DNA of 15,398 nucleotides from Pseudomonadota bacterium (GCA_021798375.1 JAJZHU010000018.1:1-15398); one strand, 5' to 3'. Counted from the stretch's first letter, positions 1-7,984 are shown. Numbers and translations are program-made. Notes: generated from the sequence alone by a model not told the origin.

Positions 1-581
1 AACCAGACGTGCCGTTGCGCCATCACCACGTCGTTCAGGTTCAAGCTGCCGACGCACAGCAAGACGGTCACCAGCACAAAGCCCATCGAGACTTCGTATG
101 ACACCATCTGAGCCGCCGAACGCAACGCCCCCAAAAAGGCGTATTTCGAATTGCTGGCCCAACCGGCGATGACAATGCCGTAAACGCCCAGGCTGCTGAT
201 CGCAAACAGATACAGCACCCCCACGTTGATCGGCGCAATCGCCCAGCCATTGTTCATCGGCACCACCGCCCAGGCGATGATAGCCAGGAAAAAAGCCAGC
301 ACCGGCGCCAGAAAGAACAGAAATTTGCTGGCGCCCGCGGGAACGATGGTTTCCTTGACAACCATCTTGATGGCATCGGCGAACGGCTGGAACAGCCCGA
401 AAGGCCCCACCACATTGGGGCCTTTGCGCTGATGAATCCGCGCCAAAATCTTGCGTTCGAAATAGGTTGCGTAAGCCACGAACATCAACAACGGCACGAT
501 GATGGCAAAGGTTTCCCCCAGCACTTCGAGAAAGTGAAGCACCAGAGGGTGGGCGGTGAAATATGCTGAAATAGCGTCCAT
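1..581 (-). CDS. nuoH: NADH-quinone oxidoreductase subunit H (partial, 3' end outside window)
   Basis: NuoH is the membrane subunit of complex I that forms much of the quinone-entry chamber and links the peripheral arm to the proton-pumping arm. The first 193 codons are visible; the family is usually about 330-345 residues, so the C-terminal 40% lies beyond the left edge. A first membrane helix at about residues 15-38 is followed by the family block FERKILARIHQRKGPNVVGP (41-60), then FADAIKMVVKE (67-77) and GWASNSKYAFLGALRSAAQ (140-158), with the conserved acidic SYEVSMG (161-167) after it. The ATG at 581-579 has GGAATG just upstream, inside the end of nuoG, and only two bases separate the genes. 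No frameshift is seen. The identification is secure. Confidence 0.96.
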   Translation of the reverse strand, partial: MDAISAYFTAHPLVLHFLEVLGETFAIIVPLLMFVAYATYFERKILARIHQRKGPNVVGPFGLFQPFADAIKMVVKETIVPAGASKFLFFLAPVLAFFLAIIAWAVVPMNNGWAIAPINVGVLYLFAISSLGVYGIVIAGWASNSKYAFLGALRSAAQMVSYEVSMGFVLVTVLLCVGSLNLNDVVMAQRHVW

Positions 582-583
582 GT

Positions 584-2638
584 TCATTCCGCCGCCACAG
601 AAATTGGGGTCACATAAGTAGCCGTGCATTCGGCCATCGTCGGGCTCGCGCGTGAAATCACGTCGGTCTGATAGTAATTCGGCATCGGATCGGCAAAGGC
701 GGCATCCGACAGCGCATTCGCGTCACCCGCGGGGCCGGTCAGGTCTGAACAGCCAAAGCGCGGCAATACGCCCAGATGAGCGAACACCGGATTGGCCTGT
801 TCCAACCGCGCCTGCAACGCCGGCAGATCGTCGTACGGCAACGGCTTGCCTGCCACCGCGCTGAACGCCCGCAGGATTTTCCAATCCTCGCGCGCCTCGC
901 CCGGCGGACGTGCCGCCGCATAAGACCGCTGCACGCGGCCTTCGGTATTGACATAAGTGCCGGTTTTTTCGGTGTAAGCCGCACCCGGCAAGATCACATC
1001 CGCCCGCGCCGCGCCGGCATCGCCGTGGTGGCCCTGATAGATCACGAATGTATTCGCGCCAATCCGGGCGGTGTCGAATTCATCCGCGCCCAACAGCCAC
1101 AACACATCCACGCCGCCATCCAGCATCCCGACCAGATCCTTGCCGCCTGCTTGCGGCACAAAACCCAGATCCAGCGCGCCAACCCGGCCGGCGGCTTGAT
1201 GCAACAGGTTGAAACCGTGCCAATCCGGGCGCAGCGCGCCCACATCGGCCGCCAATTTCCAAGCCGCCGCCAGCAAAGCCGCGCCATCAAAGCCCACCAG
1301 GGCAGAAGCCCCCAGCACGATCATCGGCTTCTTGGCCTTCTTCAACACCTCGGCAAACGCCCCGCCGGCCAACAACTGCTTCAGCCCCGGCAATCCCGTG
1401 CCGAGCGCGCGCACCGGATAGGTCAGATTGGCCGCTTCGCCGATGTAACCCACCGCAAGGCCGCCCGCCAATTGCCGTTTGCGAATGCGCGCGTTCAACA
1501 CCGGCGCTTCACGACGCGGATTGGTGCCGATCAGCAAGATCGCGTCGGCCTCGTCGATGCCGGCAATCGAGGTGTTGAAGGTGTAAAAATCGCGCCGCGA
1601 CGCATCGATCGCCGCACCGTCTTGCCGGCAATCCAGATTGCCCGAACCCAACGACACCAGCAGATCCCGCAGCGCCAACATGCTCTCGGCATCGACCAGA
1701 TCGCCCACCACGCCGCCAATGCGGTCGCCCGGAACCCCTTCGATTTTTTCCGCCACATGCACCAAAGCCTCTTGCCAGCCAGCCTTGACCAGCTTGCCTT
1801 CACGCTTGATCCAGGCATGATCCAACCGGCGGCGTTTCAAGCCATCGACCGAATAGCGGCCCTTATCGGCCAACCATTCCTCGTTCACGTCCTCGTTCAC
1901 GCGCGGCAGAATGCGCAACACATCGCCGCCACGCGAGCAGATCGAGATGTTGGTGCCGGTGGCATCCAACACATCGATGCCATCGACCCGATCCAATTCC
2001 CAAGGACGCGCCACAAATGCGTAAGGCTTGTTGGTAAGCGCGCCAACCGGGCAGATATCGACCAGATTGCCGGAAAGCTCGGAACTCAGCGCTTTTTCCA
2101 CATAGGTGCCGATTTCCATCGACTCGCCGCGTTCCGTGGCGCCCAATTCGGAAAGTCCGGCGATTTCAGCCGAAAACCGCACACAGCGCGTGCATTGAAT
2201 GCAGCGTGTCATCACGGTTTTCACCAATGGCCCCAGGTTTTTGTCCTTGACCGCACGCTTGGCTTCGGCAAAACGCGAGCCATCGCGACCATAAGAGAAC
2301 GCCTGATCCTGCAAATCGCACTCGCCGCCCTGATCGCAGATCGGGCAATCGAGCGGGTGGTTGATCAATAAAAACTCCATCACCCCGCGACGAGCGGCGC
2401 GAACCGCCGGGGTGTCGGTTTTCACCACCATCCCTTCGGCCACCGGGAAGGCGCAAGAGGCCACCGGCTTGGGCGCTTTTTCCACTTCAACCAGGCACAT
2501 GCGGCAGTTGCCCGCCACCGAAAGCCGTTCGTGGTAGCAAAAGCGCGGCACCTCGATGCCTGCCTGCTCGCAGGCTTGCAACACGGATGTGCCGTTCGGA
2601 ACCTCGACCTCAATCCCGTCGATCGTAAGTTTGGTCAT
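584..2638 (-). CDS. nuoG: NADH-quinone oxidoreductase subunit G (75 kDa Fe-S subunit)
   Basis: NuoG carries electrons along the Fe-S chain of the complex I peripheral arm, on the cytoplasmic side. The 684-residue protein opens with a ferredoxin-like [2Fe-2S] domain (Cys34, 45, 48, 62; N1b). The His-Cys3 cluster N5 follows in NHPLDCPICDQGGEC (His94, Cys98, 101, 107). A [4Fe-4S] cluster N4 uses TRCIQCTRC (Cys146, 149, 152) and Cys196 in DICPVGAL. From about residue 215 the protein resembles molybdopterin oxidoreductases, but complex I does not carry the cofactor. The extra four-Cys motif for cluster N7, known from E. coli and Thermus, is absent; this fits the shorter mitochondrial/alphaproteobacterial form. 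The ATG has GGAG eight bases upstream, within the end of nuoF, with four bases between the genes. Confidence 0.97.
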   Translation of the reverse strand: MTKLTIDGIEVEVPNGTSVLQACEQAGIEVPRFCYHERLSVAGNCRMCLVEVEKAPKPVASCAFPVAEGMVVKTDTPAVRAARRGVMEFLLINHPLDCPICDQGGECDLQDQAFSYGRDGSRFAEAKRAVKDKNLGPLVKTVMTRCIQCTRCVRFSAEIAGLSELGATERGESMEIGTYVEKALSSELSGNLVDICPVGALTNKPYAFVARPWELDRVDGIDVLDATGTNISICSRGGDVLRILPRVNEDVNEEWLADKGRYSVDGLKRRRLDHAWIKREGKLVKAGWQEALVHVAEKIEGVPGDRIGGVVGDLVDAESMLALRDLLVSLGSGNLDCRQDGAAIDASRRDFYTFNTSIAGIDEADAILLIGTNPRREAPVLNARIRKRQLAGGLAVGYIGEAANLTYPVRALGTGLPGLKQLLAGGAFAEVLKKAKKPMIVLGASALVGFDGAALLAAAWKLAADVGALRPDWHGFNLLHQAAGRVGALDLGFVPQAGGKDLVGMLDGGVDVLWLLGADEFDTARIGANTFVIYQGHHGDAGAARADVILPGAAYTEKTGTYVNTEGRVQRSYAAARPPGEAREDWKILRAFSAVAGKPLPYDDLPALQARLEQANPVFAHLGVLPRFGCSDLTGPAGDANALSDAAFADPMPNYYQTDVISRASPTMAECTATYVTPISVAAE

Positions 2639-2642
2639 GTTC

Positions 2643-3950
2643 TTACTCCGCCGCCGTCGCCAAATTGGCGCCGCTCACCAATCGTCCACGGTACGAAAGA
2701 ATGCGTTCTTCGACCAACGGACGGAAATGCCTCAACAAACCCTGGATCGGCCAAGCCGCCGCATCGCCCAACGCGCAAATCGTGTGACCTTCCACCTGCT
2801 TGGTCACCTGATACAGCGTGTCGATTTCCGCGATGTCGGCATCGCCCTTCACCAGACGATTCATCATCCGCATCATCCAACCAGTGCCTTCGCGGCAAGG
2901 CGTACACTGCCCACAGCTCTCGTGCTTGTAAAATTGCGACAAACGCGCGATCGCCTTGATCAGATCGGTGGATTTATCCATCACGATCACCGCCGCCGTG
3001 CCCAGACCCGACCCCGCCTCACGCAACGAATCGAAATCCATCAGCACGTCGTCGCAGATGGATTTGGGCAGCATCGGCACGCTCGACCCGCCAGGGATCA
3101 CCGCCAACAGATTGTCCCACCCGCCGCGCACGCCGCCGCAATAGCGGTCGATCAACTCGCGCAATGGAATGCCCAGTTCCTCTTCCACGTTGCACGGCTT
3201 GTTCACGTGCCCGGAAACGCAGAACAGCTTGGTGCCGGAATTCTTGGGCCGACCCAACGCCGAAAACCAGGCCGCGCCACGACGCATGATGGTCGAAACC
3301 CCGGCGATGGATTCCACATTATTCACCGTGGTCGGGCAGCCATAAAGCCCTACCGCCGCCGGAAATGGCGGCTTCATGCGCGGCATGCCCTTCTTGCCCT
3401 CGAGGCTTTCCAGCATCGCGGTTTCTTCGCCGCAAATATAGGCGCCGGCGCCGCGATGCACATAAAGATCGAAATCCCAGCCCGATCCGGCGGCATTCTT
3501 ACCCAACAATCCCGCCGCATAAGCTTCGGCGATGGCGGCGTTCAACACCACGGATTCGTTGTAAAACTCGCCACGGATGTAAATATAAGCCGCGTTGGCG
3601 CCCATCGCGAAAGAAGCGATCAGCGCGCTTTCGATCAGCTTGTGCGGATCGTGACGGATGATGTCGCGGTCCTTGCAGGTGCCGGGTTCGGATTCATCGG
3701 CGTTGATCACCAGATAAGACGGACGCCCATCCGAGGCCTTCGGCATGAACGACCATTTCAACCCGGTGGGGAAGCCGGCGCCACCGCGGCCCCGCATCCC
3801 CGAGGCTTTCATCTCCTCGACGATATGATCGCGGCCAAGAGCGATGATCGCCGCCGTATTGTCCCAGTCGCCGCGCTTTTGGGCCGCGGCCAAACGCCAA
3901 TCCTGCAGGCCATACAGGTTGGTATAGATCCGGTCTCTGTCGTGCAGCAT
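2643..3950 (-). CDS. nuoF: NADH-quinone oxidoreductase subunit F (51 kDa, NADH/FMN-binding)
   Basis: NuoF oxidises NADH on FMN and passes electrons to cluster N3, at the tip of the peripheral arm. The 435 residues contain the FMN/NADH glycine-rich loop GRGGAGFPTGLKW (54-66), the second signature GAGAYICGEETAMLESLEG (167-185) and TTVNNVES (207-214). The [4Fe-4S] site is ESCGQCTPCREG (Cys346, 349, 352) plus Cys392 in HTICALGD. The length is normal for the family and all ligands are present. The ATG follows a purine-rich GGGGGA about eight bases upstream, inside nuoE. Five bases separate it from nuoE and four from nuoG, so it should be translated from the common nuo messenger. The identification is secure. 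Confidence 0.98.
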   Translation of the reverse strand: MLHDRDRIYTNLYGLQDWRLAAAQKRGDWDNTAAIIALGRDHIVEEMKASGMRGRGGAGFPTGLKWSFMPKASDGRPSYLVINADESEPGTCKDRDIIRHDPHKLIESALIASFAMGANAAYIYIRGEFYNESVVLNAAIAEAYAAGLLGKNAAGSGWDFDLYVHRGAGAYICGEETAMLESLEGKKGMPRMKPPFPAAVGLYGCPTTVNNVESIAGVSTIMRRGAAWFSALGRPKNSGTKLFCVSGHVNKPCNVEEELGIPLRELIDRYCGGVRGGWDNLLAVIPGGSSVPMLPKSICDDVLMDFDSLREAGSGLGTAAVIVMDKSTDLIKAIARLSQFYKHESCGQCTPCREGTGWMMRMMNRLVKGDADIAEIDTLYQVTKQVEGHTICALGDAAAWPIQGLLRHFRPLVEERILSYRGRLVSGANLATAAE

Positions 3951-3955
3951 GTCGC

Positions 3956-4597
3956 TTATTCCCCCGCCTGAAAGCTGGGCGTATCGAGCAGCGTGTTCGG
4001 GCCGCCTTCGGGCGCCGAAGTCTGGCGGCCGATCACACTGCCGGCCTTGGGCTTTTCGCCGCGGCGCAGCGCGGCCAGCAGGCTTTCGGTGCTGGCGCCA
4101 TCGACGTCCTCATAGAAATCGTCGTTGATCTGCAAAATCGGCGCGTTCACGCATGCGCCCAGGCATTCCACCTCGGTCATGGTGAACATGCCATCTTCGC
4201 TGGTCTCGCCGAAATGCTTGATGCCGGTGTGTTTTTTACAGGCCGCCACCACTTCGTCGGACCCGCGCAACCAGCATGGGGTGGTGGTGCAGATCTGCAA
4301 ATGATAAGTGCCGACCGGCTTGGTATTGTACATGAAGTAGAAAGTCGCCACTTCATAAACCCGGATCGCCGCCACATCCAGACGTGCCGCGATCACATCC
4401 ATCGCCACGCGGGGAACCCAAGCACTGCCGGTCAGGCGCGCCATTTGGCGCTGCGCCACATCCAGCAACGGCAAGGTGCCGCTGGCTTTGCGTTCGGCGG
4501 GATATTTCGCCAAAATCACCGCAATCAACGCTTCGGATTCGGCATCAAATACAAATTCAGCCGGCTCGGTCCCGGATTTGCTCATCACATCAGCCAT
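3956..4597 (-). CDS. nuoE: NADH-quinone oxidoreductase subunit E (24 kDa, [2Fe-2S] N1a)
   Basis: NuoE pairs with NuoF in the NADH-dehydrogenase module and holds the off-path [2Fe-2S] cluster N1a. The thioredoxin-like fold is recognisable from VYEVATFYFMYNTKPVG (80-96) and the four ligands: Cys103 and Cys108 in QICTTTPCWL, then Cys145 and Cys149 in EVECLGACVNAP. The protein has 213 residues; the tail after about residue 180 is rich in Gly, Pro and Ser and is probably disordered, as in other alphaproteobacterial homologues. The ATG at 4597 is preceded by AGGTGATG across the end of nuoD, three bases from the nuoD stop. A second in-frame Met at residue 5 could also start translation, but the first is better placed relative to the ribosome site. 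Confidence 0.97.
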   Translation of the reverse strand: MADVMSKSGTEPAEFVFDAESEALIAVILAKYPAERKASGTLPLLDVAQRQMARLTGSAWVPRVAMDVIAARLDVAAIRVYEVATFYFMYNTKPVGTYHLQICTTTPCWLRGSDEVVAACKKHTGIKHFGETSEDGMFTMTEVECLGACVNAPILQINDDFYEDVDGASTESLLAALRRGEKPKAGSVIGRQTSAPEGGPNTLLDTPSFQAGE

Positions 4598-4600
4598 TCA

Positions 4601-5803
4601 TCACCTGTCGATCTCGCCGAACACAATGTCGAGTGATCCGATCACCGCCACCGCGTCCGCCAACATATGCCGTTTGCTCATCACTTCGATCGCCTGCAAA
4701 TGGGCAAATCCGGTCGAGCGGATCTTGCAGCGATAGGGACGCGGGCTGCCATCAGCCACCAGATACACGCCGAATTCACCCTTGGGGCTTTCCACCGCGG
4801 TGTAAGTCGCCCCGGCCGGAACGTGATAACCTTCGGTGTAAAGTTTGAAATGATGGATCAAAGCCTCCATCGAACGCTTCATCTCGGCGCGTCCCGGCGG
4901 CGAAAACTTATGATCCTGACATTTCACCGGGCCGGGCTTCATTTTGGCCAGGCACTGACGAATGATCTTCAGGCTTTCATACATCTCGGCCACGCGCACC
5001 AGATAGCGATCATAGCAATCGCCATTGCGCCCGACCGGCACATTGAATTCCACCTGATCGTACATGTCATAGGGCTGGCTGCGGCGCAGATCCCAAGGCA
5101 AACCCGACGCGCGCAAACACGGTCCCGAAAAACCCCAGGCCAACGCCTCTTCCGCGGTCATGACGCCGATATCGACCGTGCGCGCTTTCCAGATGCGGTT
5201 GGTGGTCAGCACATGTTCGAGGTCGGCGATGAATTTGGGGAATACTTCCACCCATTCGCTGAGCCGCTCGAACAAGCCCGCCGGCATGTCCTTTACCACT
5301 CCACCGGGGCGGAAATAATTGGCATGCATGCGCGCGCCGGACACCGCCTCGTGGAATTCAAACAATTTTTCGCGTTCTTCATGCGCCCACAACACCGGGG
5401 TCAACGCACCCACATCGAGCGCATAGGTGGTGAGGCTGAGCAGATGATTAAGCACGCGGGTGATTTCGGCGAACATGGTGCGGATCCATTTGCCGCGTTC
5501 CGGCACCTCGATCCCCAGCAATTTTTCGGTCGCCAGCGCAAACGCATGTTCCTGCGCCATCGGCGACACGTAATCGAGCCGGTCGAAATAGGGCAGCGCC
5601 TGCATATAGGTCTTGTATTCAATCAGCTTTTCGGTGCCGCGATGCAGCAGCCCGATGTGCGGATCGGCGCGTTCCACAACTTCGCCGTCCATTTCAAGCA
5701 CCAGACGCAGCACGCCGTGAGCGGCGGGATGCTGCGGGCCGAAATTGATCGCGTGACTGTCGATTTCAACCGTGCGGGTGATTTTCTGCGTAATTTCGGT
5801 CAT
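4601..5803 (-). CDS. nuoD: NADH-quinone oxidoreductase subunit D (49 kDa, quinone site)
   Basis: NuoD forms, with NuoB, the site where ubiquinone is reduced; it descends from the large subunit of [NiFe] hydrogenases but has lost the metal-binding Cys. The 400-residue protein has the quinone-site loop NFGPQHPAAHGVLRL (20-34, with His25 and His29), the family signature HIGLLHRGTEKLIE (49-62) and the RLDYVSPM stretch with the quinone-site Tyr78. It ends in the usual DIVFGEIDR. Length and motifs match mitochondrial-type NuoD, and there is no fusion with NuoC as seen in E. coli. Only one base separates its ATG from the nuoC stop codon; a GAAGG about 11 bases upstream may serve as ribosome site, or translation may be coupled to nuoC. 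Confidence 0.98.
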   Translation of the reverse strand: MTEITQKITRTVEIDSHAINFGPQHPAAHGVLRLVLEMDGEVVERADPHIGLLHRGTEKLIEYKTYMQALPYFDRLDYVSPMAQEHAFALATEKLLGIEVPERGKWIRTMFAEITRVLNHLLSLTTYALDVGALTPVLWAHEEREKLFEFHEAVSGARMHANYFRPGGVVKDMPAGLFERLSEWVEVFPKFIADLEHVLTTNRIWKARTVDIGVMTAEEALAWGFSGPCLRASGLPWDLRRSQPYDMYDQVEFNVPVGRNGDCYDRYLVRVAEMYESLKIIRQCLAKMKPGPVKCQDHKFSPPGRAEMKRSMEALIHHFKLYTEGYHVPAGATYTAVESPKGEFGVYLVADGSPRPYRCKIRSTGFAHLQAIEVMSKRHMLADAVAVIGSLDIVFGEIDR

Positions 5804-5804
5804 A

Positions 5805-6416
5805 TCAGCCCGCCTTCCCCGCTTTTTCGTCGCCCGGCAGGGTGATCATGCCCTCCCACGGCGATTCGAAATCGAAATTACGAAATTCCTGGTTCAGCTT
5901 TACCGGCTCATAAACGATCGACTCGCGTTCGGCGTCGTAACGGACCTCAACGTAACCCGAGAGCGGAAAATCCTTGCGCAGCGGATGGCCCTCGAACCCG
6001 TAATCGGTCAGGATCCGGCGATGATCGGGCTGCCCCGAGAATAACACCCCGAACAAATCCCAGGTTTCACGTTCCCACCAGGTCGATACCGGCCATACGG
6101 TGTGAACCGAAGGCACCGGCAGGGTTTCGTTGGTGTGCACGATCACCCGCAACCGGGCATTGCGCGACACCGACAACAGATTGAGCACCACATCGAAACG
6201 CAACTCGCGTTCGGGCCAATCCACACCGCACAGATCCATCATCTGCTCGAACGCGAAACGCGGATCGTCGCGCAAGATCAGCGCCAAGGCATATAGTTGA
6301 TCACGCCCGGCCAGCGCCACAACCTCGCCACCCTCGACGGTCACCGAGATCACCCCCGGCACGGCCGCCAATTCCTGAACCCAGCTTTCCTGGGCTGCGA
6401 TCTGTTCTTCAGCCAC
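5805..6416 (-). CDS. nuoC: NADH-quinone oxidoreductase subunit C (30 kDa), GTG start
   Basis: NuoC is a structural subunit of the peripheral arm that packs against NuoD near the quinone site and has no cofactor. The signature runs ERETWDLFGVLF at residues 115-126, then DHRRILTDYGFEGHPLRKD (131-149). I place the start at GTG 6416-6414, giving 203 residues: the frame stays open further upstream, but that part translates the nuoB coding sequence in another frame and looks nothing like NuoC. No ATG occurs before residue 59, inside the domain. The GTG overlaps the last eight bases of nuoB, so the ribosome finishing nuoB could restart here; an AGGGA about ten bases upstream may help. Identity is secure, the exact start less so. 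Confidence 0.95.
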   Translation of the reverse strand: MAEEQIAAQESWVQELAAVPGVISVTVEGGEVVALAGRDQLYALALILRDDPRFAFEQMMDLCGVDWPERELRFDVVLNLLSVSRNARLRVIVHTNETLPVPSVHTVWPVSTWWERETWDLFGVLFSGQPDHRRILTDYGFEGHPLRKDFPLSGYVEVRYDAERESIVYEPVKLNQEFRNFDFESPWEGMITLPGDEKAGKAG

Positions 6417-6966
6417 GGAGAATCGTCCCTGTCCGGCGGATCTTTTTCTGCAATTGCATGATGCCATACACCAATGCTTCGGCGGTGGGCGGGCAGCCCG
6501 GCACATAGACATCCACCGGCACCACGCGATCGCAACCGCGCACCACCGAATAGGAATAGTGATAATAGCCGCCACCGTTGGCGCAACTGCCCATCGAAAT
6601 CACCCAACGCGGCTCGGGCATCTGGTCATAGACCTTGCGCAGCGCGGGAGCCATTTTGTTGGTGAGAGTGCCGGCGACGATCATCGCGTCGGACTGGCGG
6701 GGGGACGGACGGGGAATGACCCCAAACCGGTCCAGATCGTAACGCGGCATATAAGCGTGGATCATTTCCACCGCACAACAAGCCAAACCGAAAGTCATCG
6801 GCCACAAGCTGCCGGTGCGGCCCCAATTGACCAATCGATCCAACTGCGCGACCACGAAACCCTTGTCGGCGATGGTGTCGGTCACGCTGCGGATCACCGC
6901 ATCCTGCTCGGGCCCCGGCGGCAGCGCCTCACGGTTCCAAGCCACCTCTGTGGAGTCTGCACTCAT
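6409..6966 (-). CDS. nuoB: NADH-quinone oxidoreductase subunit B (cluster N2)
   Basis: NuoB (PSST/20 kDa) holds [4Fe-4S] cluster N2, the last electron carrier before ubiquinone. All four ligands are visible in the 185-residue protein: the tandem pair Cys63-Cys64 in FGLACCAVEM, Cys128 in SMGSCANGGG and Cys158 in YVPGCPPTAEAL. PRPSPRQSDAMIVAGTLT (85-102) is also a family block. The start at ATG 6966 has GGGAG about seven bases upstream and gives the normal length; a longer in-frame start would run into nuoA, whose stop is four bases upstream. The N-terminal 35 residues are variable, as usual. The last eight bases are shared with nuoC. Confidence 0.97.
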   Translation of the reverse strand: MSADSTEVAWNREALPPGPEQDAVIRSVTDTIADKGFVVAQLDRLVNWGRTGSLWPMTFGLACCAVEMIHAYMPRYDLDRFGVIPRPSPRQSDAMIVAGTLTNKMAPALRKVYDQMPEPRWVISMGSCANGGGYYHYSYSVVRGCDRVVPVDVYVPGCPPTAEALVYGIMQLQKKIRRTGTILRG

Positions 6967-6970
6967 GATC

Positions 6971-7336
6971 TCACTCCCAATCCAAGGCGCCTTTGCACCA
7001 TTCATAGATGAAGCCAATGGTCAGCACGCCCAGGAAACCCATCATCGACCAAAACCCGAACATCCCGATGTGCCCCAGGCTGATCGCCCACGGGAACAAA
7101 AAGGCCACTTCAAGATCGAAGATGATGAATAGAATGGCGACCAAATAAAAACGCACGTCGAACCGGCGCCGCGCATCGTCAAAGGCTTCAAAACCGCATT
7201 CATAGGCCGAAAGTTTCTCGGCATAGGGCTTTTGCCAACCGGCCAAAAGCGAACCACCCAACATAGCGCCGGCAATCACCACGGCGATGGCCATAAACAC
7301 CAAGATCGGGAAATAATTTACGAGCCAAGGCTGCAT
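6971..7336 (-). CDS. nuoA: NADH-quinone oxidoreductase subunit A, first gene of the operon
   Basis: NuoA (ND3 family) is a three-helix membrane subunit at the junction of the two arms of complex I. Helices lie at about residues 8-30, 64-84 and 93-113 of 121. The loop after helix 1 contains KLSAYECGFEAFDDAR (41-56); its Cys47 corresponds to the loop cysteine that reports the active/deactive transition in mitochondrial ND3. RFYLVAILFIIFDLEVAFLF (63-82) is the best-conserved stretch. I choose ATG 7336 because CCGAGGG lies about eight bases upstream and the length is typical; a TTG eight codons earlier lacks a ribosome site. It opens the nuo operon about 245 bases downstream of tRNA-Asp. Confidence 0.96.
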   Translation of the reverse strand: MQPWLVNYFPILVFMAIAVVIAGAMLGGSLLAGWQKPYAEKLSAYECGFEAFDDARRRFDVRFYLVAILFIIFDLEVAFLFPWAISLGHIGMFGFWSMMGFLGVLTIGFIYEWCKGALDWE

Positions 7337-7436
7337 AAGAACCCTCGGAACCAATGACAAAAAAACAACACATACAAAGCGACTGGCACAAAATGACAGA
7401 CTCGGAACAACCCCGAAAAGTCCGGCGCGGCGACAT

Positions 7437-7461
7437 TAGCGGGATACGTGATCGCCCGCTA
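7437..7461. promoter_or_regulatory. Inverted repeat over the putative nuo -10 region
   Basis: TAGCGGG (7437-7443) and CCCGCTA (7455-7461) form a perfect 7-base dyad around an 11-base centre that is itself nearly symmetric (GAT..ATC around ACGTG). It overlaps the candidate -10 box of nuo by three bases and covers the expected transcription start. It may be an operator for a dimeric regulator or a hairpin at the very 5' end of the nuo messenger. The symmetry is seen directly; the function is inference. Confidence 0.4.
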
Positions 7462-7488
7462 TAGGGCTTCGCCATCTTTCTGACGCAA
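7459..7488 (-). promoter_or_regulatory. Candidate promoter of the nuo operon
   Basis: On the minus strand TTGCGT (7488-7483) and CTATAG (7464-7459) are separated by 18 bases and sit about 120 bases before the nuoA ATG. The hexamers partly match the housekeeping consensus and the CTATA-type -10 common in alphaproteobacteria. This would give a leader of roughly 115 bases. It is the best candidate in the 245-base gap; read-through from tRNA-Asp is a possible second source. Confidence 0.42.
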
Positions 7489-7516
7489 TGCAGCAACATT
7501 TATACGCAACAACGCG

Positions 7517-7535
7517 AAAACATCCCCCGAGGGGA
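7517..7535 (-). terminator. Weak intrinsic terminator after tRNA-Asp
   Basis: Read on the minus strand, TCCCC-TCG-GGGGA forms a 5-bp GC stem with a 3-base loop, followed by TGTTTT. It lies 47 bases after the 3' end of tRNA-Asp and before the proposed nuo promoter, so it may separate the two units. The stem and T run are short, so termination is probably partial. Confidence 0.4.
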
Positions 7536-7581
7536 AAATCTTCTTGTCCAGTTAAATTATTGTTCGATTCCAAAGCACAAG

Positions 7582-7658
<77 letters not shown>

Positions 7659-7674
7659 TTGCGCTGTGGGGGCC

Positions 7675-7702
7675 GTTTAAGCTCCCTGGCCCCAGGCGTC
7701 AA
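7675..7702 (-). promoter_or_regulatory. Promoter of tRNA-Asp
   Basis: On the minus strand CTTGACG contains a near-perfect -35 TTGACG (7702-7697). After 16 bases comes TTAAAC (7680-7675) as -10, placing the transcription start about ten bases before the tRNA. The GGCC-rich stretch after the -10 is compatible with a stringently controlled tRNA promoter, though that control is inference. Confidence 0.65.
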
Positions 7703-7846
7703 GCGACAAAAACACTATTATGACGTGCTTTCCGGGTTGACACGAAACTTTTGAGCCTTTGCCGCGATTCTTGCGCTTCGATTGATAAACATTTGTTTGC
7801 ATTGGGTGTTATGCGCTGAACACCGCCTTTACATCGTCTCCAACGC

Positions 7847-7872
7847 AAAACAGGGAGCCCGAAAGCTCCCTG
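7847..7872 (-). terminator. Intrinsic terminator after tRNA-Val
   Basis: Read on the minus strand, CAGGGAGC (7872-7865), a 6-base loop and GCTCCCTG (7858-7851) form a perfect 8-bp stem, followed by TTTT (7850-7847). It begins 37 bases beyond the 3' end of tRNA-Val and is the clearest intrinsic terminator in the window. It would end a transcript coming from tRNA-Val, and from hupB if the two are joined. Confidence 0.75.
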
Positions 7873-7909
7873 TCCGCAATCAAAAACAATCCCACGACCA
7901 CAAAGGCCA

Positions 7910-7984
7910 TGGTAGGCGGTGACGGTCTCGAACCGCCGACCCTCTCGGTGTAAACGAGATGCTCTACCGCTGAGCTAACCGCCC
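7910..7984 (-). tRNA. tRNA-Val (anticodon TAC)
   Basis: The 75 bases form a full cloverleaf with encoded CCA (7912-7910) and discriminator A. The anticodon arm is TCTCG-TTTACAC-CGAGA, giving TAC with A at position 37. The D arm is GCTCAGCGGTAGAGC and the T loop TTCGAGA. The acceptor stem GGGCGGT pairs with ACCGCCT, leaving a G1-U72 wobble at its end; I would have expected G-C there. No promoter is visible between this tRNA and hupB, 71 bases upstream, so it may be processed from a hupB transcript. A37 of this isoacceptor is the site methylated by TrmN6 in E. coli. Confidence 0.97.

Noticed and set aside
776..2371. Long open frame (531 codons) on the plus strand opposite nuoG
   Set aside because: It is antisense to a fully intact nuoG. 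Its translation is His-, Arg- and Gln-rich with no domain, as expected from the complement of GC-rich codons.
2556..3971. Long open frame (471 codons) on the plus strand opposite nuoF
   Set aside because: It shadows nuoF, has the same Arg/His-rich composition and has no recognisable motif or ribosome site.
4667..5845. Long open frame (392 codons) on the plus strand opposite nuoD
   Set aside because: It is antisense to nuoD and reads as low-complexity His/Arg/Gln-rich protein.
6417..6575. In-frame N-terminal extension of nuoC
   Set aside because: These 53 codons lie within nuoB in another frame and give a Cys/Trp/Arg-rich sequence unrelated to NuoC.
7805..7824. GGTGTT/AACACC inverted repeat with an 8-base loop
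   Set aside because: Only six pairs, no T run and close beyond the stronger tRNA-Val terminator; it is likely chance, at most a backup structure.
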